DNA of 64,000 bases from Arbacia lixula (lineage: Eukaryota; Echinodermata; Echinoidea; Arbacioida; Arbaciidae), in NCBI GenBank assembly GCA_963669155.1, contig OZ022595.1, forward strand, positions 3,126,705-3,190,704, given 5' to 3'. Below the pieces are notes generated by a model. The model ran no database searches and was not told the DNA's origin. It saw only the letters and a list, made by a program, of their open reading frames with translations. Shown one piece after another: positions 13,251 to 26,700 of the stretch (positions are counted from its first letter, which is position 1; each line of letters opens with the position of its first letter). The position numbers and the translations under genes are program-made.

Positions 13251-14265
13251 TACCCCCATCTCACTAGATGGTGATTCCGTTGCGATCGTCAAAAATCGAC
13301 AAAGCGTTGTATATCGTAGCTTGATCGTAGCTTGATCTGTTCAATCTTCTCCATCGTACTTTCATCTTTTCTGAAGCGCCAATGATCGCCACCGTCTTCC
13401 TGGTCGCCACAAAATTTCGAACATGTTCAAAACTTACGTAGCGAGAGCGTGGAGGCGCTAAAGCGCATCACAATCGAGTCATAAGCGCATTACAAACGAC
13501 ATATTTGTAGCTGTAGGAGAAAGAGTAGGAGGAGGAGGGGGAGGAGGAGAAGGAGGAGAAGGAGGGGGTACAGGAGGAGAATGAAAATCTTACTGCTGAG
13601 CCAGCTGGAAAGAGAAAAAAGACGCTCATAGAATGTGTCTTGATGACGAACAGGAGGAAAATATGGTGGAATGGCTTATTGACAATCCGATCTACAACAA
13701 GAAGATGCGAGATTACAAGGACACATCGATGAAGGAGAGACTGTGGACGGCCAAGGCTGCTGAAATTAGCATCCTCCTCTTTCTCCTCCTAGCCCCTTCT
13801 CTAGTCCTCGTATTTCACTTCTAACTGATGTTATTGTAGAATGCTATGGTCCAACCAAATTGTGGACATCCATCTTGGTCGGAGGTTGACAATCGACTGA
13901 AGAATGTCTCATGTGCCGCGATTAATATGCCGATTGCTTGAAATCTTTTCAAGAGCCCATCATGAGCGTAACATAATCGCTCCATTCATAGCACCACAGT
14001 AGCGAGGTCCTAATTAGCGTATGAGCCTCGTTGTACGGGTCGCTTTGATCGCAGAAGCAGCGCATCACATCTACCTCGAATCGTGGCAAGAGAGTGGCAG
14101 CGTCGTACTATCAGCGTATTACCATCGCATCCAGCGAAGGTCGGTCGCAGTGAAGTTGCAGTGCTATATCGCCTCGCAGGCTAAAATAAAATTCGAGGAA
14201 GATTCTGCTACGCTTTGCGGGATTTATACGGATCGCCATGATCGCATTCTTAGTGAGATGGGGTA
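13251..14265 (+). mobile_element. Harbinger-like (PIF) transposon, internally deleted
   Basis: Begins TACCCCCATCTCACTA and ends with the inverted TTAGTGAGATGGGGTA. Both sides carry TTA (13248-13250 and 14266-14268), the 3-bp target duplication typical of Harbinger elements. A relic at 13633-13765 reads like a MADF (Myb/SANT-like) domain, the second protein that Harbinger elements carry. No DDE transposase is left in 1015 bp. The interior has a GGA-rich stretch at 13518-13585. Confidence 0.8.
13633..13765 (+). pseudogene. MADF-domain relic of a Harbinger element
   Basis: Reads EENMVEWLIDNPIYNKKMRD then YKDTSMKERLWTAKAAE. The Trp/Leu, NP-Ile-Tyr, Tyr-Lys-Asp and Trp positions fit the MADF consensus. 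It covers only the first half of the domain, after which the frame becomes hydrophobic nonsense. Confidence 0.7.
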
Positions 14266-14582
14266 TTACAACACAATTTTGCAATAAATGATATTTAGCT
14301 GGTCTGTCGTAATCGACAGATCACCTGTTCATTTAGTTAGATTTTTCTTTCTGTATTATTGGGTGGTACAAAAACTAAAACTGACAAGTCTTTGAAATGT
14401 TAGAATGATTTATACGAGTCTATAAGCTTTCTTGAGCAATGCCTTCGTCTTTTAATTAATAGATAATGGCACCATGCATGTGCAAGCCTCGACTATGCAT
14501 GGTTTGGCTACAACAGATCACATTAGACTTGTCCACAAGTATGTCTGGCTTAATATCTAGTACGGGAATTAAAGGTTTAAGT

Positions 14583-14606
14583 CTAGGGTTAGGGTTAGGG
14601 TTAGGT
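14583..14606 (+). repeat. Short telomere-like repeat
   Basis: About three and a half TTAGGG-phase units (agggttagggttaggg). Too short to mean more than an interstitial relic. Confidence 0.6.
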
Positions 14607-14619
14607 CAATCCTAGGTTG

Positions 14620-15600
14620 AAGAGAAGCCAAACACAAACAAAACTTACCGGGGAGGGGACACATTACAGAGAGGGGAGACAAACACGAGGCAGACAGGAA
14701 CAAAGAGAGGAATAGGGTGGAATTCATGCAGTAAATATGATATTCAAAACATTATCTAGTGACATAATGAAATATGTTGCTAATATGCACCATACTTCCC
14801 AGATATACATGAATTGACTTTTGTAAGGTACCTTCTTATGATATAAAAGATACATGTACCTAATTTTCTCTTGGAAGAATCATCCCATACCTACCACACC
14901 CACACAGAGAAAGAGCTCGTGAGGTGTGGTCATACGTTTACGTACATTTCTGATGTTTAAGGATAATGACGCCCTCATAATAAACTGACTTGAGTATATG
15001 TGGGACAACCGGAGAAATAGATTGGCAGTGGTTTGAGGAAAATAATAAATAATTTAAGTTGCGATTGATTGGAATTAATAATTACTAGCGCTGAAATGTC
15101 ACAATTAACCTACATGGACAACTCCATCTGCCCGCAATGATGCACTGCAATGACTTTGTTATCGTTTGTTGGTACCGTGCATAACAAGACCCAGAGCATT
15201 TTACGTGTCTACCTTCAATTTACAAGGCACCAGGACAGGGTTATGCCATACAAATTTTGAAACGTAAATAACTTCCTTACACGAAGTACATATATATCTG
15301 ATTATGTTAAACTTTTCCTTATGTTTGTCTGATTTGTATTCAAATCAAGTTATGCCAAGAGTTGCATACCCCTTTCACTAAAGATAATGTATGTAGTACA
15401 TAACAGTAGGTGAAGACCACCAATTAACTGATTGACCAACATAAAGAAGTGGACAAATATCAAACAGTACTGAGCACTCGCTAGGAAAGCACAAGACCAT
15501 GAAGCCAGGGGGACTCTGTCAGCCAACCTTCTCTCCAAAGACGGCACCTGATGGTGATGACATTTAGTAAAGGTAAAACAAACCACACAACAGATCACCA
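14620..15600. other. No gene recognised
   Basis: AT-rich DNA past the ACAD11 poly(A) signals. No recognisable frame or repeat. Confidence 0.45.
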
Positions 15601-15622
15601 TTTGAAGAAAGTATGTTCATTC

Positions 15623-15628
15623 TTTATT
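15623..15628 (-). promoter_or_regulatory. Candidate poly(A) signal AATAAA, distal
   Basis: A second AATAAA on the minus strand about 1.9 kb past the stop. If used, the 3' UTR would run from 17509 to about 15600. The stretch between has no repeats or long ORFs that I recognise, which fits a long 3' UTR. Confidence 0.35.
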
Positions 15629-16981
15629 ACATTTCATATTATAAACCTGTATTTGTTCATAAAAATATAAGTGGACATGATATTACAAAGTACATCTATA
15701 CATCTATAACAGTGACCACTTGATCACAATCAACTAAATTGTTACATCTTGTACCACAAATATGAATACATACGTCACTTACAATTGAGTTGCTCGACCA
15801 TAGTAACACACAATAACATAATTTTGTAATACATGTACATGTTTTAGTAATTTGAGACACTGTAATGAGTTTCAAAATACGATGCTACAGAAAATTCCTA
15901 CACTTCAGATAACATAAAAATGTAATCTGAGATATCAACACAGATAAGTAATAAGAAAAAGTACTGATCAAGAAAAAAATCAAAAGAAATCATGGTATTG
16001 GAATTGCTAATGTGTAAATCATGAATGAGAAATGCAACAAAGTAAACAACAAGAGGAGACATTATAAGCTTTTGATGTATTCATAGGAACAAAAATGATC
16101 ATTGCACTCATTCAGGTCAGCAGAGGCTACACTCTGGCCAGCAGCCAAGATACTGATGGCCACACACCATTATCACCTCACAGTGTGCCTCAAAGGAGTT
16201 AGGACTCAATGGTCTCATACCAGCTGCTTGACTTTCCAGGTCAATAAGCTGTTTTCATAATATACCGGGGGTGTTTCACTGAGCTGTTTTTAAGCGAAGA
16301 ACAACCTTACGCACGACTGGTGACCCTTTCTTGAGCTAAATGAGATTCTCAATGATTTTGCATCCCATCAGCTTAAGTTCAAATCTGATCTTTGTAAACT
16401 AAAATTCTTATTGTTAACAAGTGTCTGAATACAAGGTTCATGATTTGTTAAATTTGATTAGGATTGTTGTAAACTAACTCTCACTATCTTAAAACAGGAA
16501 CAAAGTGTGGTACACCTCATTTAGCACAAGGAAGGGCCACCAGTCATGCATAAAGTCATTCTAAGTTTAAGAACAGCTTGGTGAAACACAAAGTACTCTC
16601 AACATTCCCCCCAAATGCGTAAAAAATGCATTATTAAAGTGATACATATTTTCTTGAGTTTTAATTGGTAGAATGCAATCTGAATCTATCAGTTGTTGCT
16701 AGAAAGACAGACTTTGTGACAAGCTTTAGGGTTATCATTAGATGAGTATTGTTTGAATAATGTGTATAAAATTGGCATATATGACGTAAATGGTCTTCTT
16801 CATGTGGTAGTATAAATAAATCCACACGGTCCTCAAGGCATTGAACTAAGTGGTTAGCCAACTAACATACATCAATTCATTTGGACAGACATATGCCCCT
16901 TTAACTAACTTGTTTTACATTCCTATGTGGACAATTTGTAAATTTCCATAAGTTTGCACTGCCACATGATTGTGCCATAAC

Positions 16982-16987
16982 TTTATT
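16982..16987 (-). promoter_or_regulatory. Candidate poly(A) signal AATAAA, proximal
   Basis: AATAAA on the minus strand, 523 bases past the ACAD11 stop. It would give a 3' UTR of about 0.55 kb. Position and hexamer are seen; use is inferred. Confidence 0.45.
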
Positions 16988-17509
16988 GTCTTGGTAACTC
17001 TTTTTTACAGGATTAAGGCAATTTGGCAACAGAGATGTACAAAAACTCAAATGAGCAACATCTTATCGATCACAGAAAGACCTACTGAGTTCTTTCCCAG
17101 GTCTGAATGGAAATCAGTTCCAACATTAGACACTTGTGATCTTTCAGCTTATCTGGTTCAAGTAAGTTTAGACTTCTGTACCGAGAAGGCACATCATGAG
17201 AGATTGAATGTGTTCCTGATACATCTTTTCAAACACAGTCCTGTTCATGGTGCGGATTTAGATTTAAAATAGTTACTTTTAAGTCCACTTTACATAGAAA
17301 TGCAGAATTTGACAAAAATTTGTCTGAGGATAAGAAAGTTTTGTTTTGCCATTTTCCATTATTGCCTTTTCTGTTTTCTTTTTCTGAGAGAAGTTGAACA
17401 TAACAACTTTAATAAATCCTTTTGACCGGATCAATTCAACCAGCATCCCTTCTTTGATTTGTAATCTGCCAAACTTATATGTACCATGACTTCTAATCAC
17501 ACATGCTCT

Positions 17510-17728
17510 TTACAGCATTGATTTCTTGAACTGGTCCTTGAGTTCCATCTTTGCGACAGATGAGAGATGGACCTCATCGGGCCCATCAGCGATTCTAAGT
17601 GACCGGGCCCAGGCGTAGAAGCTTGCCAGGGGGAAGTCGCTGCTGACCCCTGCACCACCATGGACTTGAATAGCCCGGTCAACGATCTGGCATGCCATGC
17701 GTGGAACGATGATCTTGATCATTGCAAT
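17510..17728 (-). CDS. ACAD11: ACAD11 last exon with stop codon
   Basis: Residues 669-740 and TAA. It reads [20 protein letters not shown], then [20 protein letters not shown] and [25 protein letters not shown] and DGPDEVH are the family's FAD-contact and active-site segments. The last residues, FKKSML, place two lysines before Ser-Met-Leu, which resembles a peroxisomal PTS1 tail (the human ACAD11 tail is Ala-Lys-Ile). The acceptor is tctgcag. Confidence 0.97.
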   Translation of the reverse strand: MAMIKIIVPRMACQIVDRAIQVHGGAGVSSDFPLASFYAWARSLRIADGPDEVHLSSVAKMELKDQFKKSML

Positions 17729-20700
17729 CTGCAGAGACAAAGATGCTAACATTTTCATGATTTAGTTACTACATTCATATGAACAAGGTAGTATGATCTT
17801 GATCAGTGCTATCTGCAGGACAACGGTGTAGTGAAAGCTTTGTCAGCATCATTCACATGAAAGTGGAAAGACAATGTGTTGTTGTTCTTGTCACCAGTGA
17901 AACTTCTTTTCAACAATGGGAAACTTAACAATCAAAATATTAATCATCACAATCTGCAAAGATAATTATGATTAAAATTTAATCTAATGGTTTGTTGAAT
18001 TTTTTTGATGGAGGGAATTTGCTTTTGGTCGACTCTTTGAATCAAATGTTGTTTGCTTCTCACTAACAGATATTCTTACTTACTAATCTTGCAATCATCA
18101 TCAATTTTATTCATTTATTTCATTACTACTTTACTTAAACTATGTAACCCTTCCCGTGACGAATACTAGTCATTTTCAGGGATGGTTATATGTTGATGTT
18201 CTCTTTTTTGGCTTCCTAGGAGTCCTACATGTCATGCTACATAAGATAGTAAATTGCTCAATTGAACATAAAATATTTCCATCTGCAGACAATGTGAAAG
18301 CTTGGCATTGAAGGGGTAGCCAAGGCCAGACATTTTCAAAGCAATGAATTTTTTTTTACAATTACTTACTTCCATTTTTTTTCCTCCTCTCACTATACTC
18401 CCTATACTTGGGGGTCGATCGTCTTGTCACCCAGTGGGAGCAATGATCCTGTCCCCCTCCCCCCCCCCCTCCCCCAGGAAAAAATCCTGCATACGGCCTT
18501 GGGGGTAGATTATGATAATTTGACACTTTGAGAGATACCACACATCTCTCCTGGCCAATTTGGAACCATGCTTGTCATCTTATTTTTTTGAGAATGGCAA
18601 ATTGGGATGACAATCAGTTTGTCCAATATACCAGAAAACATGGCATTTCTTTAAGAGGTACTTAACATTCTTCCTCCATTAATTATTGGAGGTCTGTGGA
18701 TGATTGTTGTGATTTGTGTCGGTTAAATACAGAGTATTTTGTACAATACCAGCATTTTTAAGAGATAATTAAATGAGTAAGTACTTGTATTCTATCATGT
18801 TTATAATATATTTCAATCTTCTTTCACTCAACAATATCAATTGTGTACACTTAATACATTGCAAATATTATATACGTCTCTCAAGGAATATGTTATTAAG
18901 TTTGCAACTCCATTAAAAACTAGAGCAATTCGACTGCCGCGCAGTCGATAAATATGCCTCCGCCTCTTTGCTAGCTCTATTTACATTTATTCTCAGAAAA
19001 CCTGTTTGTTGGGCAATGAACCATTTAATTCCTATGTGAAATGAAAATATCATATACTGTTTTTCCATGTTTGGCCAAGTTTGGCAATGGTCATTGACCT
19101 TTGACTTCCAATCTAATCAGTACGTCTAAAGCCATCCTTGTATCAAGTTTGTTTAAAATTAGCCAATCTGGGGGTAAAGTTCATTGACCTTTGACCTTTC
19201 AGAAATTTTACCCACACTTTCACCAGTCTACCTCTATAAAGTGATACATCTCTGTACCATGTTTGGTTCAAATTGAACCATTAGTTTTGCATTCAATGTG
19301 AAAAATGTTAAATTTGGCACAATTTGTAGCCAATTTTGGCATAGTTCATTGACATTTGACCTCTGACCTTTAATTTTCACCAGAAATATCATCAGTCTAC
19401 CCCCAATTAGTGATCCATCTTTGCACCATGTTTGGTTGGTATTGCACGATTGGATCTGGATTTATTTTGAAAAATATTACTTTGGCGGCATTTTTTTAGC
19501 TATTTTTGGCAAAGTTCATTGACCTTTGACCTTTCAGGTATTTTACCCAAACTTCCATCAATCTACTTCCATGAAGTGATACATCTCTGTACCATGTTTG
19601 GTTAGAATTGCACTGGGACTGGATTTGGGTTCATTTTGGGGTCAATTTTTAGCAAATTGTTGCAAAGTTCATTGATCTTTGACCTCTGGCCTTCCAGGAA
19701 TTTCACCAAAAAAATGTCACCAGTCTATTCCCAAGCAGTGATCCATCTTAGTACCACGTTTCATGAGAATTGCATTTTTGGATTTAGTTTTATGGTAAAA
19801 AATATGAAGTTTGGGGCAGTTTTTAGCCAATTTTGGCGAAGTTCATTGACCTTTGACCACTAAACTGTCAGGAATTTTATCACAAATGTCACCAGTCTAT
19901 TCCCAAGTAGTGACCTATCTTTGTAATATGTTTCATAAGAATTGCATCCTTTGATTTGGATTTATTGTGAAAAATATAAAGCTTGGGGCAGTTTTTAGCC
20001 AATTTTGGCAATGTTCATTGACCTTTGACCTCTGAACTTTCAGGAAATTTATCAAAAATGTCACCAGTCTATTCCCAAGTAGTGATCCATCTTTGTACCA
20101 TGTTTCATGAGAATTTGATCCTTGGATTTGGCTTTATTGTGAAAAAGGTCAATTTTGGGCAATTTTTCACAAAGTTCATTGACCTTTGACCTTTGACCTC
20201 AATCAGAACTGACCCCTATTTTACACACTTCATTGGTTTCATGCAATACACACATGTACCAAGTTTGAAGCAAATCTGGTTAACGGTTCTCAAGATATTG
20301 CCTAAACGGATTCGGGACGGACGGACGGACGGACGGACGTACAGACGGACGGACGTACGTACGGACGGACGGACGGACAACCCAAAAACATAATGCCTCC
20401 GGCCACTTCGTGGCGGAGGCATAAAAATATATATATATATATCCATGCTGTACACTTTTCTCCCTGGTGTTCTCAATTGAATTATAAATGTGTAATTCTG
20501 AATAAATGAAATAATACCTCTTTCCTGGCCTTCTTGGAGCCCAACTTGTCATGTGTGTGGGCAGCCTTCAGCACCAGCAGCCTGGCCATGTCAATCTCCA
20601 TGCGACTCTCTGCTATCTGGTGCTGTATTACCTCCTGTTTCATGAAACATACACATCACATCATTAGATAGATGTTCATCATCTATAACATTAAGTGAGT

Positions 20701-23700
20701 ATCTGTGAGCCGTCTATGGTGCTCATTTCACATGTTAACGATGAAAATCATTATTTAGGGGAGTTTAAACTAAGTCAATTTCGAAATCCTTCAAATTGCC
20801 TCAAAAAAAGTATACATAGCTCATTTAGCATGTTAACGCTGAAAATAATGATTTGGGAGAGTTTGAACGATATTGACTTCAAAATCCTTTAAATTGCCTC
20901 AAAAGCGGTTTGCAGTGCTCATTTAGCATGTTAACGAAGAAAATTGTCATTTGGGGGAGTTTGGACGAAGTAGAGTGGCCTACATTACTAGTTGCCAACC
21001 TGGTGGAGACCTAATCTCTGTGGCATCTCCTGGAGATTTGCAAGATATTCCTACATACAGGTATTTGATTTTTTTGTGACGTTGTTCCAGACTCAAGCAG
21101 GTCTTGGAGATGTCTCTACCAATGATCTTTAACAGTAAGCACTTTCAGTGGGGGGCACGTTTGAAAATTAATCACTTCAAAAGTTTCTTCACAACTGGAT
21201 TTTATTGGGTGACACGTAACATATCTCATCTGCGTGCCTCAATTATTCAGGAAACGTGAAACTTGAGTCACTACTCACAAATCGGTTTAGTTTCCTGCCA
21301 AAGGCGACCCTCTGCTCTGCCCTTACGCACATCATCTCCAGGGCTCTCTCGGCCATGCCCAGCAGCCGCATGCAGTGGTGCACCCTGCCTGGTCCCAGGC
21401 GGCCCTGGGCAATCTCAAAGCCCCGCCCCTCTCCTGCAATACACACACAGGAAAAGGAAACAGCACTTCAGTGCAGTGGAACTTGTAAATAACAACCATT
21501 CAAGGGAGACAAGAATTATGGCCTTTATGAGTAAATGATCTTCATGTACAGGTTGTTTTGATCTATATTTCAATGCCATACATTTCTCAAGGGAAACACA
21601 GAATGTGTTTTTTTATGGCCTGGTGGTTGTGCAGTAGGCTTCACTGTATTTGTGTTTTGAAAAGAAACCCTGATGGCTGGTAAGGGCATATCAAACACTG
21701 AATTGGAAAACAACAAAAATAATCAATAGTAATTTTCTACTACTGTAACTTGAATAGTTTTTATATTTTGTATAAAAACAACTAGTGAGAAGAATCTCTC
21801 AACAGAAATTCACATTTTTTTTTATGCAATCCCAGGCTCAGCCACTGATTAATGTTGTTCTTGTCCAATTGTCTGTATTGTTTCAAATTCATTGTATTGT
21901 TGTTGGGTCCTTCATGACTCAAATCTCTGATTTAATGCCACTAACAGTAATACTGGGAAGATTAAAATACCAAACTTGATCTCAGACTTCTGTTCCTCTC
22001 CAGCCTCAGTATACAAAACTTTGGGGGATATTAAAAAGCAAGGTATCCTTTTTCAAGATGCAAAAACAATTTTAGTCTTACCTAGAATGATGTTAGATGC
22101 AGGCACTCTCACATTCTTGAATTCTACTTCAAAGTGACCATGGGGTGCATCTGGATGCAAACATAAATATACAAATTATTCACTCAAATTTGCATCAAAA
22201 ATAACTTGCAAACAGGTCACATATTAACAAGATAAAACATTTAACAGTTATTCACATCCTCATGTTTTCAGCACGAAAGCTGCATTGCACATTTCTAATT
22301 TCACTTGAAACTAGAGCAATTTGACTGTCCTGCAGATGATAAATATGCCTCCGCCTCTTTGCTAGCTCTATTTAGATTTATTCTCAGAAAATGTGAATGT
22401 TTGGTGGGCAATGTACCATTGAATTCCTATGTGAAATGAAAATATCATATTCTGTTTTTCCATGTTCAGCCAAGTTTGGCAATGTTCATTGACCTTTGAC
22501 CTCCTACTTCTTTGACCTCCAATCTAACCAGTCTGTCTAAAGCCATCCTTGTATCAAGTTTGTTCAAAATTAGCCAATTTTGGGTGAAGTTCATTGACCT
22601 TTAACCTTCCATGAATTTTACCCACACTTCACCAGTCTACCTTCATGAAGTGATTCATCTCTGTACTATGTTTGATTTGAATTGAATCATTAGATTTGGA
22701 TTCAATGTGAAAAATATCTCTTTGGGGGTAATTTTTAGCCAATTTTGTCAAAGTTCATTGACCTTTGACTTCTGACCTTTGAGAAATTTCCCCCCAAAAG
22801 GCATCAGTGTACCCCCAATTAGTAATTCATCTTCGTACGATGTTTGGTTGGTATTGCACCATTGGATTTGGAATTATTTGGAAAAATATCACTTTGGGGG
22901 CAATTTTTAGCTAGGTTTTGGCAAAGTTCATTGACCTTTGAACTTTGAACTCAGGAGTTTTGCACACAACACCTGTGTCATACTCTACAAGATCAATTTG
23001 TTTAATTTTTCAAAATTGTAAATTTCCTATTTTAATCAATTAATTATGCAAATTTAGCCCACAGTTATATAAAACACTAATTAAAAACATTTAGAGTTTA
23101 GAGTCTAATATTTGGTTTGTATATCTATTATGATATGTTTAACAGGTGGTCATCAAAAAAATTCATTTTAATTCTTATGTATTTTACTGTTTTTTTTTTA
23201 CTTATTTTCTTTGTTTTTTTATTGAAAATTGTCACTGACCACTTTTCAACCATGATTGGCATAAAATTAATCAATAAAAATGAATAAATGGAAAAATAAT
23301 TAGGCTTTTATGAGTTTTATGAAAGAGCACTGTTTTCCATAGGAAATGCACACACAATTGTAAAATTGTGCACGTTTTGGGGATGACATGCGTTTACAAA
23401 AATGGGCGTGGCTCCGTAATGGTATGCGTGGATGTCGCGAATTTGGTCTCAAAAGATACGTAAGACTTGAAAGAAAAAAGTCAAGAAGTGTTGCAACAAG
23501 GTGTTCTCACATTGCGGCATTATTGGGTGAAACGTTATTGGGTGAAACATTATTGGGTGAAACCCCCCGGCGGTTTTATTGTTAACAGCAAAACAAAAGG
23601 AGGATACATTTGAACGGCTTGCTCTCTTACCCAGAGCTCCAAACACAGAGAGAGGACGGATCTTCCTAAACCCTGGTGTGTCTGTCGGCACAATTATCAT

Positions 23701-26700
23701 GCTGTGCTGTCTATGCCTGCATGGTACGAGAGGGAGAACAACAATTAAAGTCTGTACAACTATAAGCCAATATAGATGTTTTGAAGGATGAAAGGGTCAT
23801 AGACTTTTTAAGGACTTGCTCTTTTAGCAATCAATGCCCTGATAATGACCACATACATTTACAATCATTGCCCAATAACACAAGCCTGGTTCTAACTGCA
23901 TTACGATACATATGCAACAAGACTGGGAGAAAACATACATCAATTGCTGTGGGTGACTCGCTATTTAGATGCGCAAAAAATTGCATGAATATTTGGGCAC
24001 CACATATGCATTCAATATTATGTGGCAATATTTTATGCATGTTTTGAAATTAAAAAAACTCAAACAGTACATGAAACACAATTACAAAATTAAGTTTATT
24101 ATTTTGTCATCATCTATTTGCTATTATCGACTCTTTGATTTCCAAAATATGATACCTACCATGAATAGCAGACAAATCGCCTGCTGTGAAGATGAGGCTA
24201 TTAGTATTTAATGTATTGCAACAGATGTAATATAACAACACTGTGCAGTACTGTTCGTTTACGATTGTCACAATTTGCAAACCAACAACATGTGCATGTT
24301 TGCTGTGCTCAATTGCGATGTGACAAAATATATCAGAGAAATGTTTCTGCTTACTGTGAAATGGTAACAAATTGATCTGTATAACCAAGGATGTGTTATG
24401 GAAGGATATGAAGCAACTTTCTTTCTTTGAACCCATGTGCCAAGCCGCTGAAAAGTTATGGTGTTCTCAACAGGTGCTGTTCAGGTGTTTGAACAATTAT
24501 GAACATGATTGTGTGTCAACGGCTTCTCAGAGAGAACTAAAGAAATGTACAGTCTCATTTCGCTTGTCTCGTTCTGTTAATGGCATTAATACTTCCATGA
24601 GCACAACAGGTATCAGCAAACACAAATAAACAAGTTTTTCAAGTAAAATATCTCTGCTCCACGCAGACACACACATTCGCTGTTATTGATAATACACAGC
24701 TTAATATATCATTTTGAGAGTGGTTGAATCCCCAAATGCACAAGATGTCGGAAAGTGAAGAAATTGGTCAATTTTGTAAGTAATACAAATAGCTTATATG
24801 TCCGATTTTTAATGATTCCTCAATACTTTTCGAAACAAAAGCAGAGTCTGTCATTATCTGTCGTTAAGTTCCTTGTAGTTTGCAAACGAATTGTAAAAAA
24901 AAAACGTCTACAGACAAGTGGGAAATTAAAGAAATTTCTTTTCAAGTTGACATCAGCTAAATGTGGGCTCGGCACATGGAACATCAAAGCATTGTCATGA
25001 TTATGGAATTCTTTTGACATTCATGAGCACGCTTTAGAACCCATACAGATGTTTGAATGTATTATGCTCGAGTTTCCACTCCTTCCATAACACTTCCCTG
25101 GTATAACCCAATTTGTAGTTACACCAAGGTCGGACAATCCACTGAATCAAATACTACAAGAAATCAGACTGGGCTTTGTTCATGAAGCTGTGTTGGGTGA
25201 TGGGTGTAAAGATATTTTACGGTGTGCCCATAACAACAACAGAAGCAGGTGCACACAGTGGAATGTTCTTTCACTACCTTCTCGGGGCTGAATAGGTGTT
25301 CCCGTATCTGCGTGATAATTGACATGAACATGGTCGACAGTCCAATGCAATTCCATCTACCTCTGTGAGTGGTACAATTGATGTGAGGTCATTCTTACCA
25401 GCAATAATCTGCTCATGCGCACATTAAAACTATGAACTGGCTTATCATGGTATAAGCTTTCATTACTTATTGAAATCTTGCCTGCTAGGAGAGAATGTTA
25501 AAGAAAACTATTCCTCCAAAGGTATACTTTGAAATATGTAAAATTGTATATGTTTGTTCACAGCTAACAAAGAGAGTTTATACAGGTTTCACAGTGAGAA
25601 GTTACAGATATGACTGAGGAAACCTGATTAGATCATTTACTGTAAGAGTAGTACGGTCAGATGTCAAATGATTTTCGGTCAGAGCTGAAATAAAGATGAA
25701 AATAGCTACAAGACAAATTTTTGTAGATATTAATGTAAATGGCTAGATGTTGATTCAAGTTGAAGGTAATTGAGGTAAAAATGCATGTACATACATGGGT
25801 GAATCTTCCTTGTCTGTCCGGCCCATCACTATGGCAACCTTTAACCTGGGATCACCAGCACCTACAGAACAGACAGAGAGCAGTTGGAAGCATGTCAAAG
25901 ATCATGATGTTCATTATTTTTGCATATAGATAACTGAAAATCAATCAAAAACACATTTTAGAAATGACCCTCAGAGTCTAAGAACCCGAAAGTGATCAGT
26001 AGCAAAATGGGCGCATTGTGCTGAAGTACATACATTAAACAATGATGAACACATTGTCTCGCTCGCTACACACAGCTCTTATTATTATACACATACTGTA
26101 TACCTCGAGTTTGACATTATAACGTGCTTTGAAATTTAAATGGGAAAAACACATACTGTTTGGCTCCTGGCAATGATAATAACATCAGAGAAGATTACAA
26201 TTTTACATAATACAGTACACACTTCACCCATAAATACCCTGACCAGTTTGAATTGGATTTATAAGAAAGTATTTCACTCGCTCTGCAACAGAGAAACTAG
26301 TACATTCACTCATTTCTTCGCAGCTCGATTTTGGTAATGGCCTTCTATACAACTTACCAGACTCTCAAATTGGGAAACTGCAGAAGCTACAAAATGCAGC
26401 TGCATGCATTCTAACTTTAACCGGCAAGCGCAGCCACATCACCCGTCTTTAAAAGTCTTCATTGGTAGCCCCTGAGGGAACGCCTTTGTCTTTAAAATAC
26501 TTCTTTTAGTCTTTGATATTGTCAACAGAACTTCCCCCAGCTACAATAAATCTTTAATTCACAAAGTCACGAACCTAAAGATCCTCCACATCCGGTCTTT
26601 TGCAAGTTCCGGTTTCAAAGAGTTCGTGGAGAGAACAGGCCTTTGCTCATGCAGGGCCAACCCTGTGGAATTCTCTTCCACAGAGTTAGAAAACCCTGAT

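Noticed and set aside
14583-14606. TTAGGG units as a possible chromosome end or ancient fusion
   Set aside because: Only about 24 bases long, with ordinary sequence on both sides.
20280-20552. Frames rich in Arg-Pro-Ser-Val repeats
   Set aside because: They are translations of the (GACG)n stretch at the end of the DR1 repeat.
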